A DNA stretch of 61,440 nt, from NCBI RefSeq assembly GCF_000424145.1, contig NZ_AUJI01000037.1, forward strand, positions 1 through 61,440. Reading direction: 5' to 3'. The translations under genes and the position numbers were made by a program. Within the stretch, counting starts at the first letter, position 1; each line of letters starts with the position of its first letter. The notes under the pieces were generated by a model that saw only the letters and a program-made list of their open reading frames with translations, did not search any database and was not told the DNA's origin. The DNA comes from Butyrivibrio sp. AC2005. Lineage in GTDB: Bacteria; Bacillota; Clostridia; Lachnospirales; Lachnospiraceae. Positions 34,277-43,251 of the stretch are shown piece by piece.

Positions 34277-34320
34277 TCCTGTCCTAATACTTTCAATATA
34301 TTTTTATTCTCAAAATATAA

Positions 34321-35247
34321 TCATTCGATATGCCCACAGACCGAATCAACATACTCTGATATATCCGCAAAATCTATTTGCAGCTTACCGCCATATATTC
34401 CCACGGTAATCTTATCCTTAAAACCATACATTGTTACATCATCGCTATCATCGTCATCAAAGCTGTATACAAGCACGTTCTTTTTTTTCGGGTCCACAAG
34501 CCAAAACTCTTTTACACCGGCATACTTGTACTTTTTCGCCTTTATATACCTGTCTTTCCTGGATGTAGATGGCGATAATATTTCTACAACAAAGTCCGGA
34601 TTTCCATATATTCTTTTCTCCGTAATCTTCGAAGGGTCACAAACAATAAAGACATCGGGTTCCAGAATCGTCTTCTCATCTCTGTCAAGCTGCACATCAG
34701 TCGGTGAAATAAAAGGTATGCAACCTCCTTTGTATTTTCTGATAAAATTACGGATTTGAGCATATATCTCTCCTCCAATTAGCTGGTGCCTGGTCGAAGG
34801 TGAATCCATGTAGTAGAAAAAGCCGTCAATAAGCTCAACTCTTACATCATTCGGAAGTACCTCGTAATCCTCAAGCGTATATTCTCCCTGCTTCTTACCA
34901 TTAAAATGCTCAAGATCAATGGTCTTTCTACTCCCATAGATTATGGCAGGTTCTTCTCTAAAGCCGCTTTTCTCGTTTTCATTATAATTGTCAGCGTATG
35001 AAACACCTTTCTCAGAGTATGGAATATCTTCCTCGTAATCACCTGAATATGATGCATTTTCTTCCTCGGCATATTTCTCCGGTTCAAGCACTTTTAGTAG
35101 CATCATAATCGTATCATGTCTCGGTGACCTGGTTTCTCCACCGAATATCTTCTGTATAGTTCCCAGCGGTACCCCGGATAATTCCGAAAGTTTCTTATAA
35201 GAGTAGCCAAACTCTCTTTTTTTCTTTTTCATTTCTTCAATCGTCAT
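34321..35247 (-). CDS. Uma2-family endonuclease-like protein with N-terminal HTH
   Basis: A 308-residue fusion. Residues 1-60 form a Cro/CI-type HTH (FGYSYKKLSELSGVPLGTIQ, KIFGGETRSPRHDT). An acidic linker follows. Residues about 115-300 are a Uma2 (DUF820) restriction-endonuclease-like fold with ELIDGFFYYM, PDVFIVCDPSK, PDFVVEILSPSTSRKD and AGVKEFWLVDP, keeping the D...E.K-like positions. Uma2 proteins are abundant in some bacteria but their substrate is poorly known; HTH fusion could target DNA or self-regulate. It lies 44 bp upstream of the LRR gene, same direction. Confidence 0.82.
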   Translation of the reverse strand: MTIEEMKKKKREFGYSYKKLSELSGVPLGTIQKIFGGETRSPRHDTIMMLLKVLEPEKYAEEENASYSGDYEEDIPYSEKGVSYADNYNENEKSGFREEPAIIYGSRKTIDLEHFNGKKQGEYTLEDYEVLPNDVRVELIDGFFYYMDSPSTRHQLIGGEIYAQIRNFIRKYKGGCIPFISPTDVQLDRDEKTILEPDVFIVCDPSKITEKRIYGNPDFVVEILSPSTSRKDRYIKAKKYKYAGVKEFWLVDPKKKNVLVYSFDDDDSDDVTMYGFKDKITVGIYGGKLQIDFADISEYVDSVCGHIE

Positions 35248-35589
35248 TGACTGTTCCTCTTAATTTTACATTTTTCTGTTGTCCATCAATGAAGCAGGAA
35301 TCTATACTTTCGAATCATTTTATAACCGCATTCGGGTATCCTGTTGAAATTATATCATATTTCAACCGTTTATTAACCATTTTAGGTCATTATATATTTA
35401 AATCTACGCTTTTTTTACAGAATCCATATTACATTTCGGTAATATCTTCTTGTTGTATTCTTCGCTGTGGTTTGTTCCTTTTATGTTTTTTCACAGCCTA
35501 TCCAGGATCCCATTAGCTGTGATATGCTTCATTCTCTCTATTTCACAGTAATCACTGCCATCGCAATCCACCTTATTGGGGAAAATGTA
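35248..35589. other. intergenic stretch, no feature recognised
   Basis: AT-rich, with no convincing gene or RNA. It separates the Uma2 gene's 5' end from the terminator of the receiver-protein gene, and presumably contains the promoter for the minus-strand cluster. Confidence 0.4.
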
Positions 35590-35632
35590 AAAAAGAACTC
35601 ATACCCATACTTCAAGGCACAAGTTCTTTTTC
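35590..35632 (-). terminator. rho-independent terminator
   Basis: AAAAAAGAACT pairs with AAGTTCTTTTT around a loop of about 20 nt. On the minus strand it lies after the pseudo-kinase/receiver gene. Confidence 0.75.
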
Positions 35633-35675
35633 AGCTCTATGTAAGAATCAGCAATGTATCCGCATCCGTTTACAC

Positions 35676-36860
35676 TCAAATGTATTCCGCAATCGTGTTA
35701 TACAGTCTTCCGGAGTCTATCGGTTTTACCAGGTGTGAATTCATCCCGGCCTTGAGACTCTGCTCATAATCCTCATGAAAAGCATTCACAGTCATGGCTA
35801 TGATTGGTATCTTCTTTGATGAAGGAATTGTTGTATTCTCCCTTATCTGCCTTGCAACCGAGAGCCCGTCTATATCAGGCATTACAATGTCCAGCAGAAT
35901 CAGATCAAACTTCCCATGCTCAGTTCTGTAGGTCAGAAGAGTCTCTCTTCCGTCACGTACCGTTATTACCTCTGCGCCCTTTTCCCTGAGAAGCTTATCT
36001 ATGATTTCAAGATTTATCTCATCATCATCCGCAACAAGAATCCTCTTTTGTGAAAAATCAAAGGTACGATTGATCAGTGCACTATACTCTTTTCCGGAAA
36101 CAACAGGGAATTTAAATGTAACCTGCATGTTTAACCCACCCTCCGGATGCGGAGTAATCTCAATATTATCCGCTCCCATCTCATGGGCATAGAATCTGAT
36201 AATGATTACCTTCGGATCCATAGAATCAAGTGTTGAATACATATCGTATTCAAGTGCGCCAAACTCCTCCTTAAGAGCCTGAAGCTGACTGCTTGAAAGA
36301 GCAGCTTCTTTTCCTATTACAGTGAAGCTGATTTCAATATTCTCATCTATACTTCCTTTATTCTCAACCTCCAGATAAAGTGTGCTTAAGTTAGGCATAG
36401 TCTCAGCGGTTATTCTTATCATTTTCCTGAGAACCTGAAAAAGAATTGAATAATCAGCACTGATATAGCATTTGTCCAGACCTTTTTTCTCAATGTTAAG
36501 CATTATTCCTATGGGAATAAGAAAATGCGCCACATCGCCACGTAAAACCTCCAGGAACTCATCCAAATCCACAAATTCCGGGTGAAGGCTCACATTTTTC
36601 ATAGCTATCTGACGAATGGCCATAACATCATCCATAGACTCATTCATCAAATGGCCTGCGCGGTTTATCTGATCAAGATAATGATTTACCGCCACTTCAT
36701 CATTACCGGCATCTTTTGCAATCTTGGAAAATTCAATAATGGAATACAGAGGCCCCCTGACATTTCTGCTCATCTGTTCAAGAAAAGAGTCGCTAAAATA
36801 AAGCTTATGTTTTGTCTCGATAAGCTTTTCTATTAGTTCCTTATTTTTATCATTTATCAT
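35676..36860 (-). CDS. degenerate histidine kinase fused to a receiver domain
   Basis: A 394-residue protein. Residues about 25-100 match a HisKA helix pair, but the phosphoacceptor is lost: FLEQMSRNVRGPLYSI replaces the usual QMSHD.RTPL. The ATPase-like region (about 105-255) lacks the N, G1 and G2 boxes. The C-terminal receiver (about 272-392) is intact: RILVADDDEINLEIIDKLL, phospho-Asp in DLILLDIVMPDIDG and Lys in HLVKPID. It should be phosphorylated by another kinase, plausibly the divergent hybrid kinase and Hpt protein next door. GAGGGG sits 7 nt before the ATG at 36860; an adjacent GTG is the alternative. Confidence 0.85.
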   Translation of the reverse strand: MINDKNKELIEKLIETKHKLYFSDSFLEQMSRNVRGPLYSIIEFSKIAKDAGNDEVAVNHYLDQINRAGHLMNESMDDVMAIRQIAMKNVSLHPEFVDLDEFLEVLRGDVAHFLIPIGIMLNIEKKGLDKCYISADYSILFQVLRKMIRITAETMPNLSTLYLEVENKGSIDENIEISFTVIGKEAALSSSQLQALKEEFGALEYDMYSTLDSMDPKVIIIRFYAHEMGADNIEITPHPEGGLNMQVTFKFPVVSGKEYSALINRTFDFSQKRILVADDDEINLEIIDKLLREKGAEVITVRDGRETLLTYRTEHGKFDLILLDIVMPDIDGLSVARQIRENTTIPSSKKIPIIAMTVNAFHEDYEQSLKAGMNSHLVKPIDSGRLYNTIAEYI

Positions 36861-37002
36861 CACATTTCCCCTCTAGAAAATATCGTGAAATCTTGAGATA
36901 ATATTACCATATATACTGACATCATATCTATTAAATAACAATTAATTAAAATTTTAATTTAGTATCACAGGAATCTATAAAAATATAGGAAGGTGACATA
37001 AT

Positions 37003-40000
37003 ATGTATAATCCTCAGGACATTCCAGTTAACATTCAGCCACATTGCGTAGTAGGTATCGGTGCTTCTGCCGGTGGTCTTGAAGCCCTTCAGCAGTTTCT
37101 GACCTTCCTTCCATCCAATACCGGTATGGCTTTTGTCATAATCCAGCATCTTGCTCCCAATCACAAGAGCATGCTCGCTGATATTCTCGGAAAATATAAT
37201 TCCATGCCCATAATAGAAATCCAGGACGGAATGCAGGTTGAGAGAAATCATATTTACATGATCCCTCCCAAATACAATGTCGAAATACACAACAACGTCT
37301 TAAACCTCAAGGAGCAGAATTCTCAGGAGATAAGTCATCCCATAGACATCTTCTTCCGTTCGCTTGCGAATGCTTATGAAAATCGCTCCGTTGCTGTAAT
37401 CCTTTCCGGAACAGGTTCCGATGGTACAAACGGAATAAGAGCCATCAAGGAACAAAACGGAATGATCATCGTTCAGAGCCCTGAGTCAGCTAAATTCGAT
37501 GGAATGCCAAGGAATGCCATAAGCACAGGGTTTGTTGATCTGATGCTAAAGCCCGATTCCATAGCAAGAGAGCTCGCTCACATCGCAAAATCCGTCGTGG
37601 ATGCCGAAGCACAGCTCGGTGTTACTGATGAAGACCTTCTTTCCAAGGTTTTTTCAATATTAAAAAATGTCACCAACATAAATTATGCTTACTATAAACA
37701 GACCACAATCCTCAGAAGAATCGAGCGAAGGCTTGTGGTAACCCATAACAGAAACCTTCGTGAGTACGTCAACTATATGACCAACAACCCGGAGGAGGCT
37801 AAGCTCCTTGCAAAGGAAGTACTTATCGGTGTTACCTCATTTTTCCGCGATCCCGATTACTTTGAGGTATTAAAGGAAACCGTGGTTAAAAAGCTTATCA
37901 CAAGTTCGCATCCTGACGATGAGCTAAGAATCTGGGTAGCAGGCTGTTCAACCGGTGAAGAGGCATACTCCATCGCAATTCTTTTTGCAGAAGCCATGGA
38001 GGAGCTTGCCATACACAGAGGCGTAAAGATATTTGCAACCGACCTTGATCCCGACTCAATAAGTACAGCGGTACGAGGAATTTACGGCAACAACATAATA
38101 GAGGATGTGTCTGTAGCAAGACTTTCCAAATTTTTTACAAGAAAAGGAAATAAATATGTCATCCATCATGACATAAGAAAAATGATCATCTTCGCCCAGC
38201 ACAACGTTTTCCAGGATCCGCCCTTCGGAAAACTGGATTTAATCAGCTGCCGAAATGTACTTATATATTTCCAGGCAGTCCTGCAGCGTAACCTTTTTGC
38301 TATTTTTCACATGGCGCTATCCGACAGAGGATATCTGTTCCTTGGACGATCGGAATCAGTCATTGACTACGCAGATGTATTCCGCGTTGTATGCGCTGAT
38401 GAAAAGATTTTCATACACTATGCAGAGGGCAATGCTCCCGCACACGAGCAGTTTGCTTATTCAATGAGCAATATTGAAACACCTATCGAGCCAATAAATG
38501 TCTCAGGAATTGAGGACGAGGATTCCATCTATTACAAGGCCCATGAGCTTGATACCTCTGTGCTGGAGGCACTCATGCCTGCAACCGTTCTTGTGAATGA
38601 AAAGAACGAACTTGTCAGAAGCTACGGCGATTGTAAGAGACTTATCTCTCTTCCTTCCGGACAGGTAACCCTGGATATTTTCCAGCTGATAAGAGCTGAT
38701 CTGAAAATTGCGTTATCTACTGCATTAAAAGAAGCAAGACTATCCGAGGCGCGCAAGGCATATTCCGATATCCCTGTTGAAATCGATGGAAAGGCCGAAT
38801 TTGTCTCAATTGTCGCACATCCTATATGCGATAACCACGGCGAAAAAACTGATTTCACTGCTGTTTCCTTTATTAGGGGACGCGAGATTGAGAACATCGA
38901 TATGGCCGAATACAAGGTCGACCTCGCTGCATCCCATCGTATTTCGGATCTGGAGCAGGAGCTTAAGGTAACCAAGAGTTCCCTTCGCCAGACAGTTACA
39001 GAACTCGAATCAACCAATGCAGAACTGCAGGCTGCAAACGAAGAGCTCCTTACTGCCAACGAGGAACTTCAGTCCAGTAACGAGGAGCTTCAGTCGGTTA
39101 ATGAAGAGCTCTATACCGTCAATTCCGAGTACCAGACCAAGGTTACTGAGCTTGCCGTCAGCAACAATGACATGGCCAACTTCCTGGCCTCTACTCTGGT
39201 CGGTATTCTTATGGTCGACAACGATCTTAATATCAGAAAATACACGGAATATATCTCTTCTGAATTCAGTGTGGCCGATCAGGATGTCGGACGTTCACTT
39301 CGATATATAAGCTTTAACTTTGCAACAATCGATCTGCTTGCACTATGCCGTGAAGTACTGAACACCCACGTACCCGTTGAGCAAAGATGCGCCTCTGTTG
39401 CAGGGAAAACCTATCTTATTCGTATAGCACCATACCGCGAGATGAGTGGAAATGCAGAATCAGGATTTCCTCTCGACAGTAAAAACGGCGATATCAAGGG
39501 TCTTGTTCTGACCTTTGTTGATACCACCAAGCAGATTGATGATCAGGAACAGATTGATGAGATGGGAAAAGCACTCCGTGCTGCGGTAAGATCCAGCCAC
39601 GAAAAGGAAAGCTTCCTCTCACAGATGTCTCACGATATGAGAACTCCTCTTACTGCGATTTTCGGACTTACTCAGTTATCGCTCCAGGAGGATTGCATAA
39701 CACCTACACTCAAGGATAACCTTGATAAGATCATGACCTCCAGCAAATATCTGCTGACTCTTATAGAGGAAATACTTGAGACAAGCAAGATTAACGCAGG
39801 AAAAGTTGTTTCCATCAGTTCAGCTGTCAGAGAAGAGAACCTTATTACATCCATTTCAACAATCACTGATGAGCAGGCGCGTGAAGCCGGTCTTGGCTTT
39901 GAATGTAAGATAAACGGTTCCAAGGACAGATATGTTCTTATGGACACCAAGCATGTGGAAAGATCAATCCTTAATCTGTTATCCAACAGCATCAAATTTA

Positions 40001-40752
40001 CTCCTAAAGGCGGAAGGATTATCTTTACCACCGATATAACCTATACCGATACTGCTTCTATCCACACCTATACAATCAGAGATACCGGAATAGGCATAAG
40101 CGAAGATTTTCAGCAGAGAATGTTCCTTCCCTTTGAACAGGATCGCGACTCCGATGATCCGTACCAGGAAGGTACAGGACTTGGGCTTTACATCTGTAAG
40201 AGTCTCGTTGAGCTCATGGGTGGAACCATATCCTGCACCAGCCATGTGGGCGTAGGTACAGAGTTCACGGTTGTACTCACCTATCCTCTCGCAACCGACG
40301 AGCAGATAAGCCTGCAAACACACCAGTCTGAAAAATATGAAGATCAGATCCTCTATGGAAAAACAGTACTTCTCGCCGAAGATAACACCATAAATGCAGA
40401 GGTTATTATTAAGCTGTTGAAAACAAAGGGTATTCACACAGAGGTGGCAAGAGACGGTCAGGAGGCCATTGATATGTTCATAAGCCGTGACCCTTACCAC
40501 TATCAGGCGATTTTCATGGATCTCATGATGCCTGTAATGAACGGGCTTGATGCGGCGAAAGAAATCAGATCTCTCGCTACTCCGGATGCCGCTGTCATAC
40601 CGATTTTTGCACTCACAGCAGATATGGCTAATGATGTAGAAACCAGATGCGCAGATGCAGGCATTGATCAGATACTGGAAAAGCCCATTGACCAGAACAA
40701 GCTCTTTTCAAGTCTGGCAAAAGCCATCCAGAAGCAGCTGGATGAAATCTGA
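37003..40752 (+). CDS. CheB-CheR-PAS-hybrid histidine kinase
   Basis: A 1249-residue multidomain signalling protein. In order: CheB methylesterase-like domain (about 14-200; Ser in VGIGASAGGLEAL, His in IIQHLAPNH, Asp in GTGSDGTNG); CheR methyltransferase (about 205-480; VTSFFRDPDYF, IWVAGCSTGEEAYSIAI); a long coiled coil of NEELQ/NEELYTVN repeats (about 640-710); PAS (about 720-850); HisKA with intact His (LSQMSHDMRTPLTAI, about 875); HATPase (LLSNSIKFTPKGG, DTGIGIS, GTGLGLYI); receiver (VLLAEDNTINAEV, IFMDLMMPVMNG). No flagellar or MCP genes are present, so it is probably a non-chemotactic sensor. GGAAGGTG precedes the ATG. Confidence 0.93.
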   Translation: MYNPQDIPVNIQPHCVVGIGASAGGLEALQQFLTFLPSNTGMAFVIIQHLAPNHKSMLADILGKYNSMPIIEIQDGMQVERNHIYMIPPKYNVEIHNNVLNLKEQNSQEISHPIDIFFRSLANAYENRSVAVILSGTGSDGTNGIRAIKEQNGMIIVQSPESAKFDGMPRNAISTGFVDLMLKPDSIARELAHIAKSVVDAEAQLGVTDEDLLSKVFSILKNVTNINYAYYKQTTILRRIERRLVVTHNRNLREYVNYMTNNPEEAKLLAKEVLIGVTSFFRDPDYFEVLKETVVKKLITSSHPDDELRIWVAGCSTGEEAYSIAILFAEAMEELAIHRGVKIFATDLDPDSISTAVRGIYGNNIIEDVSVARLSKFFTRKGNKYVIHHDIRKMIIFAQHNVFQDPPFGKLDLISCRNVLIYFQAVLQRNLFAIFHMALSDRGYLFLGRSESVIDYADVFRVVCADEKIFIHYAEGNAPAHEQFAYSMSNIETPIEPINVSGIEDEDSIYYKAHELDTSVLEALMPATVLVNEKNELVRSYGDCKRLISLPSGQVTLDIFQLIRADLKIALSTALKEARLSEARKAYSDIPVEIDGKAEFVSIVAHPICDNHGEKTDFTAVSFIRGREIENIDMAEYKVDLAASHRISDLEQELKVTKSSLRQTVTELESTNAELQAANEELLTANEELQSSNEELQSVNEELYTVNSEYQTKVTELAVSNNDMANFLASTLVGILMVDNDLNIRKYTEYISSEFSVADQDVGRSLRYISFNFATIDLLALCREVLNTHVPVEQRCASVAGKTYLIRIAPYREMSGNAESGFPLDSKNGDIKGLVLTFVDTTKQIDDQEQIDEMGKALRAAVRSSHEKESFLSQMSHDMRTPLTAIFGLTQLSLQEDCITPTLKDNLDKIMTSSKYLLTLIEEILETSKINAGKVVSISSAVREENLITSISTITDEQAREAGLGFECKINGSKDRYVLMDTKHVERSILNLLSNSIKFTPKGGRIIFTTDITYTDTASIHTYTIRDTGIGISEDFQQRMFLPFEQDRDSDDPYQEGTGLGLYICKSLVELMGGTISCTSHVGVGTEFTVVLTYPLATDEQISLQTHQSEKYEDQILYGKTVLLAEDNTINAEVIIKLLKTKGIHTEVARDGQEAIDMFISRDPYHYQAIFMDLMMPVMNGLDAAKEIRSLATPDAAVIPIFALTADMANDVETRCADAGIDQILEKPIDQNKLFSSLAKAIQKQLDEI

Positions 40753-40782
40753 TGCTATATTTATCATTTATGGAGATATTGT

Positions 40783-41133
40783 ATGGACAACAAAAAAATA
40801 GCTGCACTTAACGTATGGGGAGCAGATACTGAATCAGCGATAAAAAGAATGCTTGGCGATGAAGCCTTCTACCTGAGGCTTATAGATGCCTTTCTGTCAA
40901 ATAACGATTGGCGCGATCTATGCACCCTGCTAGATAAAAAGCAGTACAGGGACGCCTTTGTAATCTCTCACAGAATCAAAGGCTCCTGCGCAGATCTCTC
41001 GCTCACGCCTCTCTTCCAGGTAATGTGCGAGCTTACGGACGATCTGCGAAACGAAGAAATCCGCCCCACCCTTGAGAGCAACCTTAAACTTGCGGCAAAA
41101 CTCAGAGATGCCTTAATTGAAGCCTTGAATTAA
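40783..41133 (+). CDS. Hpt-domain phosphotransfer protein
   Basis: A 116-residue helical protein with the Hpt phosphorylation motif SHRIKGSCADLSL (His near residue 67). It begins 30 bp after the hybrid kinase gene with GGAG upstream of its ATG. It should shuttle phosphate from the hybrid kinase's receiver to another receiver, the divergent receiver protein being the closest candidate. Confidence 0.9.
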   Translation: MDNKKIAALNVWGADTESAIKRMLGDEAFYLRLIDAFLSNNDWRDLCTLLDKKQYRDAFVISHRIKGSCADLSLTPLFQVMCELTDDLRNEEIRPTLESNLKLAAKLRDALIEALN

Positions 41134-41160
41134 AAAAGCGGCGCGTATGCATACGCGCCG
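41134..41160 (-). terminator. perfect palindrome terminator between convergent genes
   Basis: A perfect 22-bp palindrome at 41139-41160 (CGGCGCGTATG and its reverse complement). On the minus strand it is followed by CTTTTTTA, so it mainly terminates the ABC transporter operon. On the plus strand the T-run is weak. Confidence 0.85.
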
Positions 41161-41166
41161 TCCTCT

Positions 41167-41958
41167 TTACGACAATACCATGGAGTCGTTTACCTCATCG
41201 TTGCCGGCTTCTTCGAATTTTTGAAGAAGATCTGCAACCTTGAGGTTTTTCTTTTCCTCTCCGGAAACATCATAGATGATTTTTCCTTCACTCATCATTA
41301 TAAGTCTGTTACCATGTGCGATAGCATCCTTCATATTGTGAGTAACCATCAGGGCTGTAAGGCCATGCTCCTTGATGATATTTTCAGAAATCTCAAGCAC
41401 CTTCTTGGCTGTCTTGGGATCAAGCGCAGCAGTGTGCTCATCAAGAAGTAAAAGATCAGGCTTTTTAAGTGATGCCATAAGAAGTGTAACCGCCTGTCTC
41501 TGACCACCTGAAAGAAGTCCAACCTTACTTGTGAGACGATCCTCAAGGCCAAGGTCAAGTGACTTCAACAGCTCCTTGTACTGTGCTCTCTCAGAATTAT
41601 TGATTCCGCTCTTTAAGCCTCTGCTCTGACCTCTTCTTGCAGCAAGTGCAAGATTCTCCTCAATCTGCATAGTAGCAGCTGTTCCCATCATGGGATCCTG
41701 GAAAACACGGCCGATATACTTTGCTCTCTTGTACTCAGGAAGCTTTGTGATGTCATGTCCGTTAAGTACAATGCTTCCCTCATCAATGGGCCATACGCCA
41801 GCAACAGCGTTAAGGATTGTCGATTTTCCTGCACCGTTACCGCCGATAACAGTAACGAAATCACCATCATTAAGTGTGAGATTTACGCCGTTAAGAGCCA
41901 CTCTCTCGTTGATAGTTCCTTTATTAAAAATTTTTACAAGATTCTTTATCTCTAACAT
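41167..41958 (-). CDS. ABC transporter ATP-binding protein (TrpZ-like)
   Basis: A 263-residue ATPase: Walker A VIGGNGAGKSTILN, signature LLSGGQRQAVTLLM, Walker B PDLLLLDEHTAALDPKTA, switch His in MVTHNMKDA. It energises the import system whose permease and binding protein are encoded just upstream. In Gram-positive bacteria this three-gene set (TrpXYZ type) is linked to aromatic amino acid uptake; substrate here is inferred. Confidence 0.92.
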   Translation of the reverse strand: MLEIKNLVKIFNKGTINERVALNGVNLTLNDGDFVTVIGGNGAGKSTILNAVAGVWPIDEGSIVLNGHDITKLPEYKRAKYIGRVFQDPMMGTAATMQIEENLALAARRGQSRGLKSGINNSERAQYKELLKSLDLGLEDRLTSKVGLLSGGQRQAVTLLMASLKKPDLLLLDEHTAALDPKTAKKVLEISENIIKEHGLTALMVTHNMKDAIAHGNRLIMMSEGKIIYDVSGEEKKNLKVADLLQKFEEAGNDEVNDSMVLS

Positions 41959-42042
41959 AATTTACGCTTCCTCTTAGCTTATTTCTTTTCATGAAAAATT
42001 GTCACTTTTCATAAGCAACTATAGTTCAACAGTTCCGTTATA

Positions 42043-42924
42043 TTATCTCTGCTTAACCTTGATTCCAAGATAACCCTGAATTGCAGGAATTCCAAGGAAT
42101 ACAGCAACAAGTACGGCACTGAGAAGCTTAAGATAAGTTGAAGGAAGACCAAGCTGCAATACTACTGCGATTACGATGTAGTAGATGATTGCACCTACAA
42201 CAGATACTCCCATTCTCACTGCAAAATTATGTCTTGATCCGAAAATAACCTCACCGATAATTACTGCAGCAAGTCCGATAACGATAGCGCCACGGCCTGC
42301 GTTTACATCCGCATTTCCCTGATACTGTGCATAGAGTCCGCCGGCAAAAGCTGTGAGACCGTTACTTACAACAAGTCCGATTCTGATACATCTTCCGGTG
42401 TTGATACCCTGCGCTCTTGCCATGTTCTGGTTACAACCGGTTGCACGAATAGCAGATCCTATCTCACTTCCAAAGAACATGTAAAGAAGGAAGATTATTA
42501 TAGCCACAATGATCACGCTCATGAGAATTGAGTAATTGATAAATCTCAGGCTGACGATAAGTGCATACTGATCGACGCTTATAGCCTGATTTGATTTTCC
42601 CATGATAGCCAGGTTAACTGAATACAGACCAAGCTGTGTGAGGATACCTGAAAGTATCGGCGGAATTTTCAACATGGTGTGTAATAATCCGGTGACATAA
42701 CCGGCACACATTCCCGCCAAGAATGAGCAAATAAGTGCTACATATACGCTCTGTCCTGAAAGCATCAGCATTACGCAGGTTGCGCCTCCGGTACAGAATG
42801 ATCCGTCAACTGTCATGTCGGCGTAGTCAAGCACCTTGAATGTTAAGAAAACACTGATTGCCAATATTCCCCAAATAAGTCCCTGGGCTACTGACCCCGG
42901 CAGTGCGTGTAATAGTGAAACCAT
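42043..42924 (-). CDS. ABC transporter permease (TrpY-like)
   Basis: A 293-residue integral membrane protein with about eight hydrophobic segments. It carries signatures of the BPD_transp_2 type (LDYADMTVDGSFCTGGATCV, GSAIRATGCNQNMARAQGIN, VSNGLTAFAGGLYAQYQG). It lies between the ATPase and binding-protein genes. Its 327-bp upstream gap contains an inverted repeat pair and a hairpin element. Confidence 0.92.
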   Translation of the reverse strand: MVSLLHALPGSVAQGLIWGILAISVFLTFKVLDYADMTVDGSFCTGGATCVMLMLSGQSVYVALICSFLAGMCAGYVTGLLHTMLKIPPILSGILTQLGLYSVNLAIMGKSNQAISVDQYALIVSLRFINYSILMSVIIVAIIIFLLYMFFGSEIGSAIRATGCNQNMARAQGINTGRCIRIGLVVSNGLTAFAGGLYAQYQGNADVNAGRGAIVIGLAAVIIGEVIFGSRHNFAVRMGVSVVGAIIYYIVIAVVLQLGLPSTYLKLLSAVLVAVFLGIPAIQGYLGIKVKQR

Positions 42925-42971
42925 AAAAATACTCCTTTAATATTGTTATAGTACGCGGCCAGAAAACTATA

Positions 42972-43061
42972 TATGCGCCTTCGGGAAGGCATAAATAAAA
43001 AGACTTTATCTATCTTCCTCTCTCGCTCATCATAGTATATATGCCTTCCTACAGGCGCATA
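42972..43061. repeat. 22-bp inverted repeat pair with a 46-bp centre
   Basis: The sequence at 42972-42993 (TATGCGCCT...GGAAGGCATA) recurs as its reverse complement at 43040-43061 with three central mismatches. The 90-bp unit could fold as a long hairpin or be a small non-autonomous element. It lies between transporter genes. Confidence 0.75.
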
Positions 43062-43163
43062 CATAGTTCTCTGTCCGCTTTAATTTTCAAAAATGCGGAT
43101 GAATTTCCCTGGAAAAACAAGATAAGAAGGTGCTCCAATTTCACGAGCACCTTCGCTTGTTTA

Positions 43164-43210
43164 CCCTCATCTGTCTGCTTCGCAGACACCTTCCCCTGTA
43201 AGGGGAAGTC
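43164..43210 (-). repeat. double-hairpin intergenic element, copy in transporter operon
   Basis: CCCTCATCTG with hairpin 1 TCTGC-ttc-GCAGA, CAC, then CCTTCCCC-tgta-AGGGGAAG. Same orientation as the others but 240 bp from the nearest downstream start. Confidence 0.8.
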
Positions 43211-43251
43211 ACTATATTTCTTTATTTTCATGCAATAGCATTATTCAATGC

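Noticed and set aside
35247..35516. 89-codon plus-strand frame upstream of the Uma2 gene
   Set aside because: Cys/Phe-rich, no ribosome site, overlaps the Uma2 start on the opposite strand; likely chance in AT-rich DNA.
38622..39059. 145-codon minus-strand frame within the hybrid kinase gene
   Set aside because: Antisense to the coiled-coil and surrounding domains; no start signal.
43049..43231. 60-codon minus-strand frame containing GKVSAKQTDEG
   Set aside because: Arises from the hairpin element; no ribosome site and no independent support.
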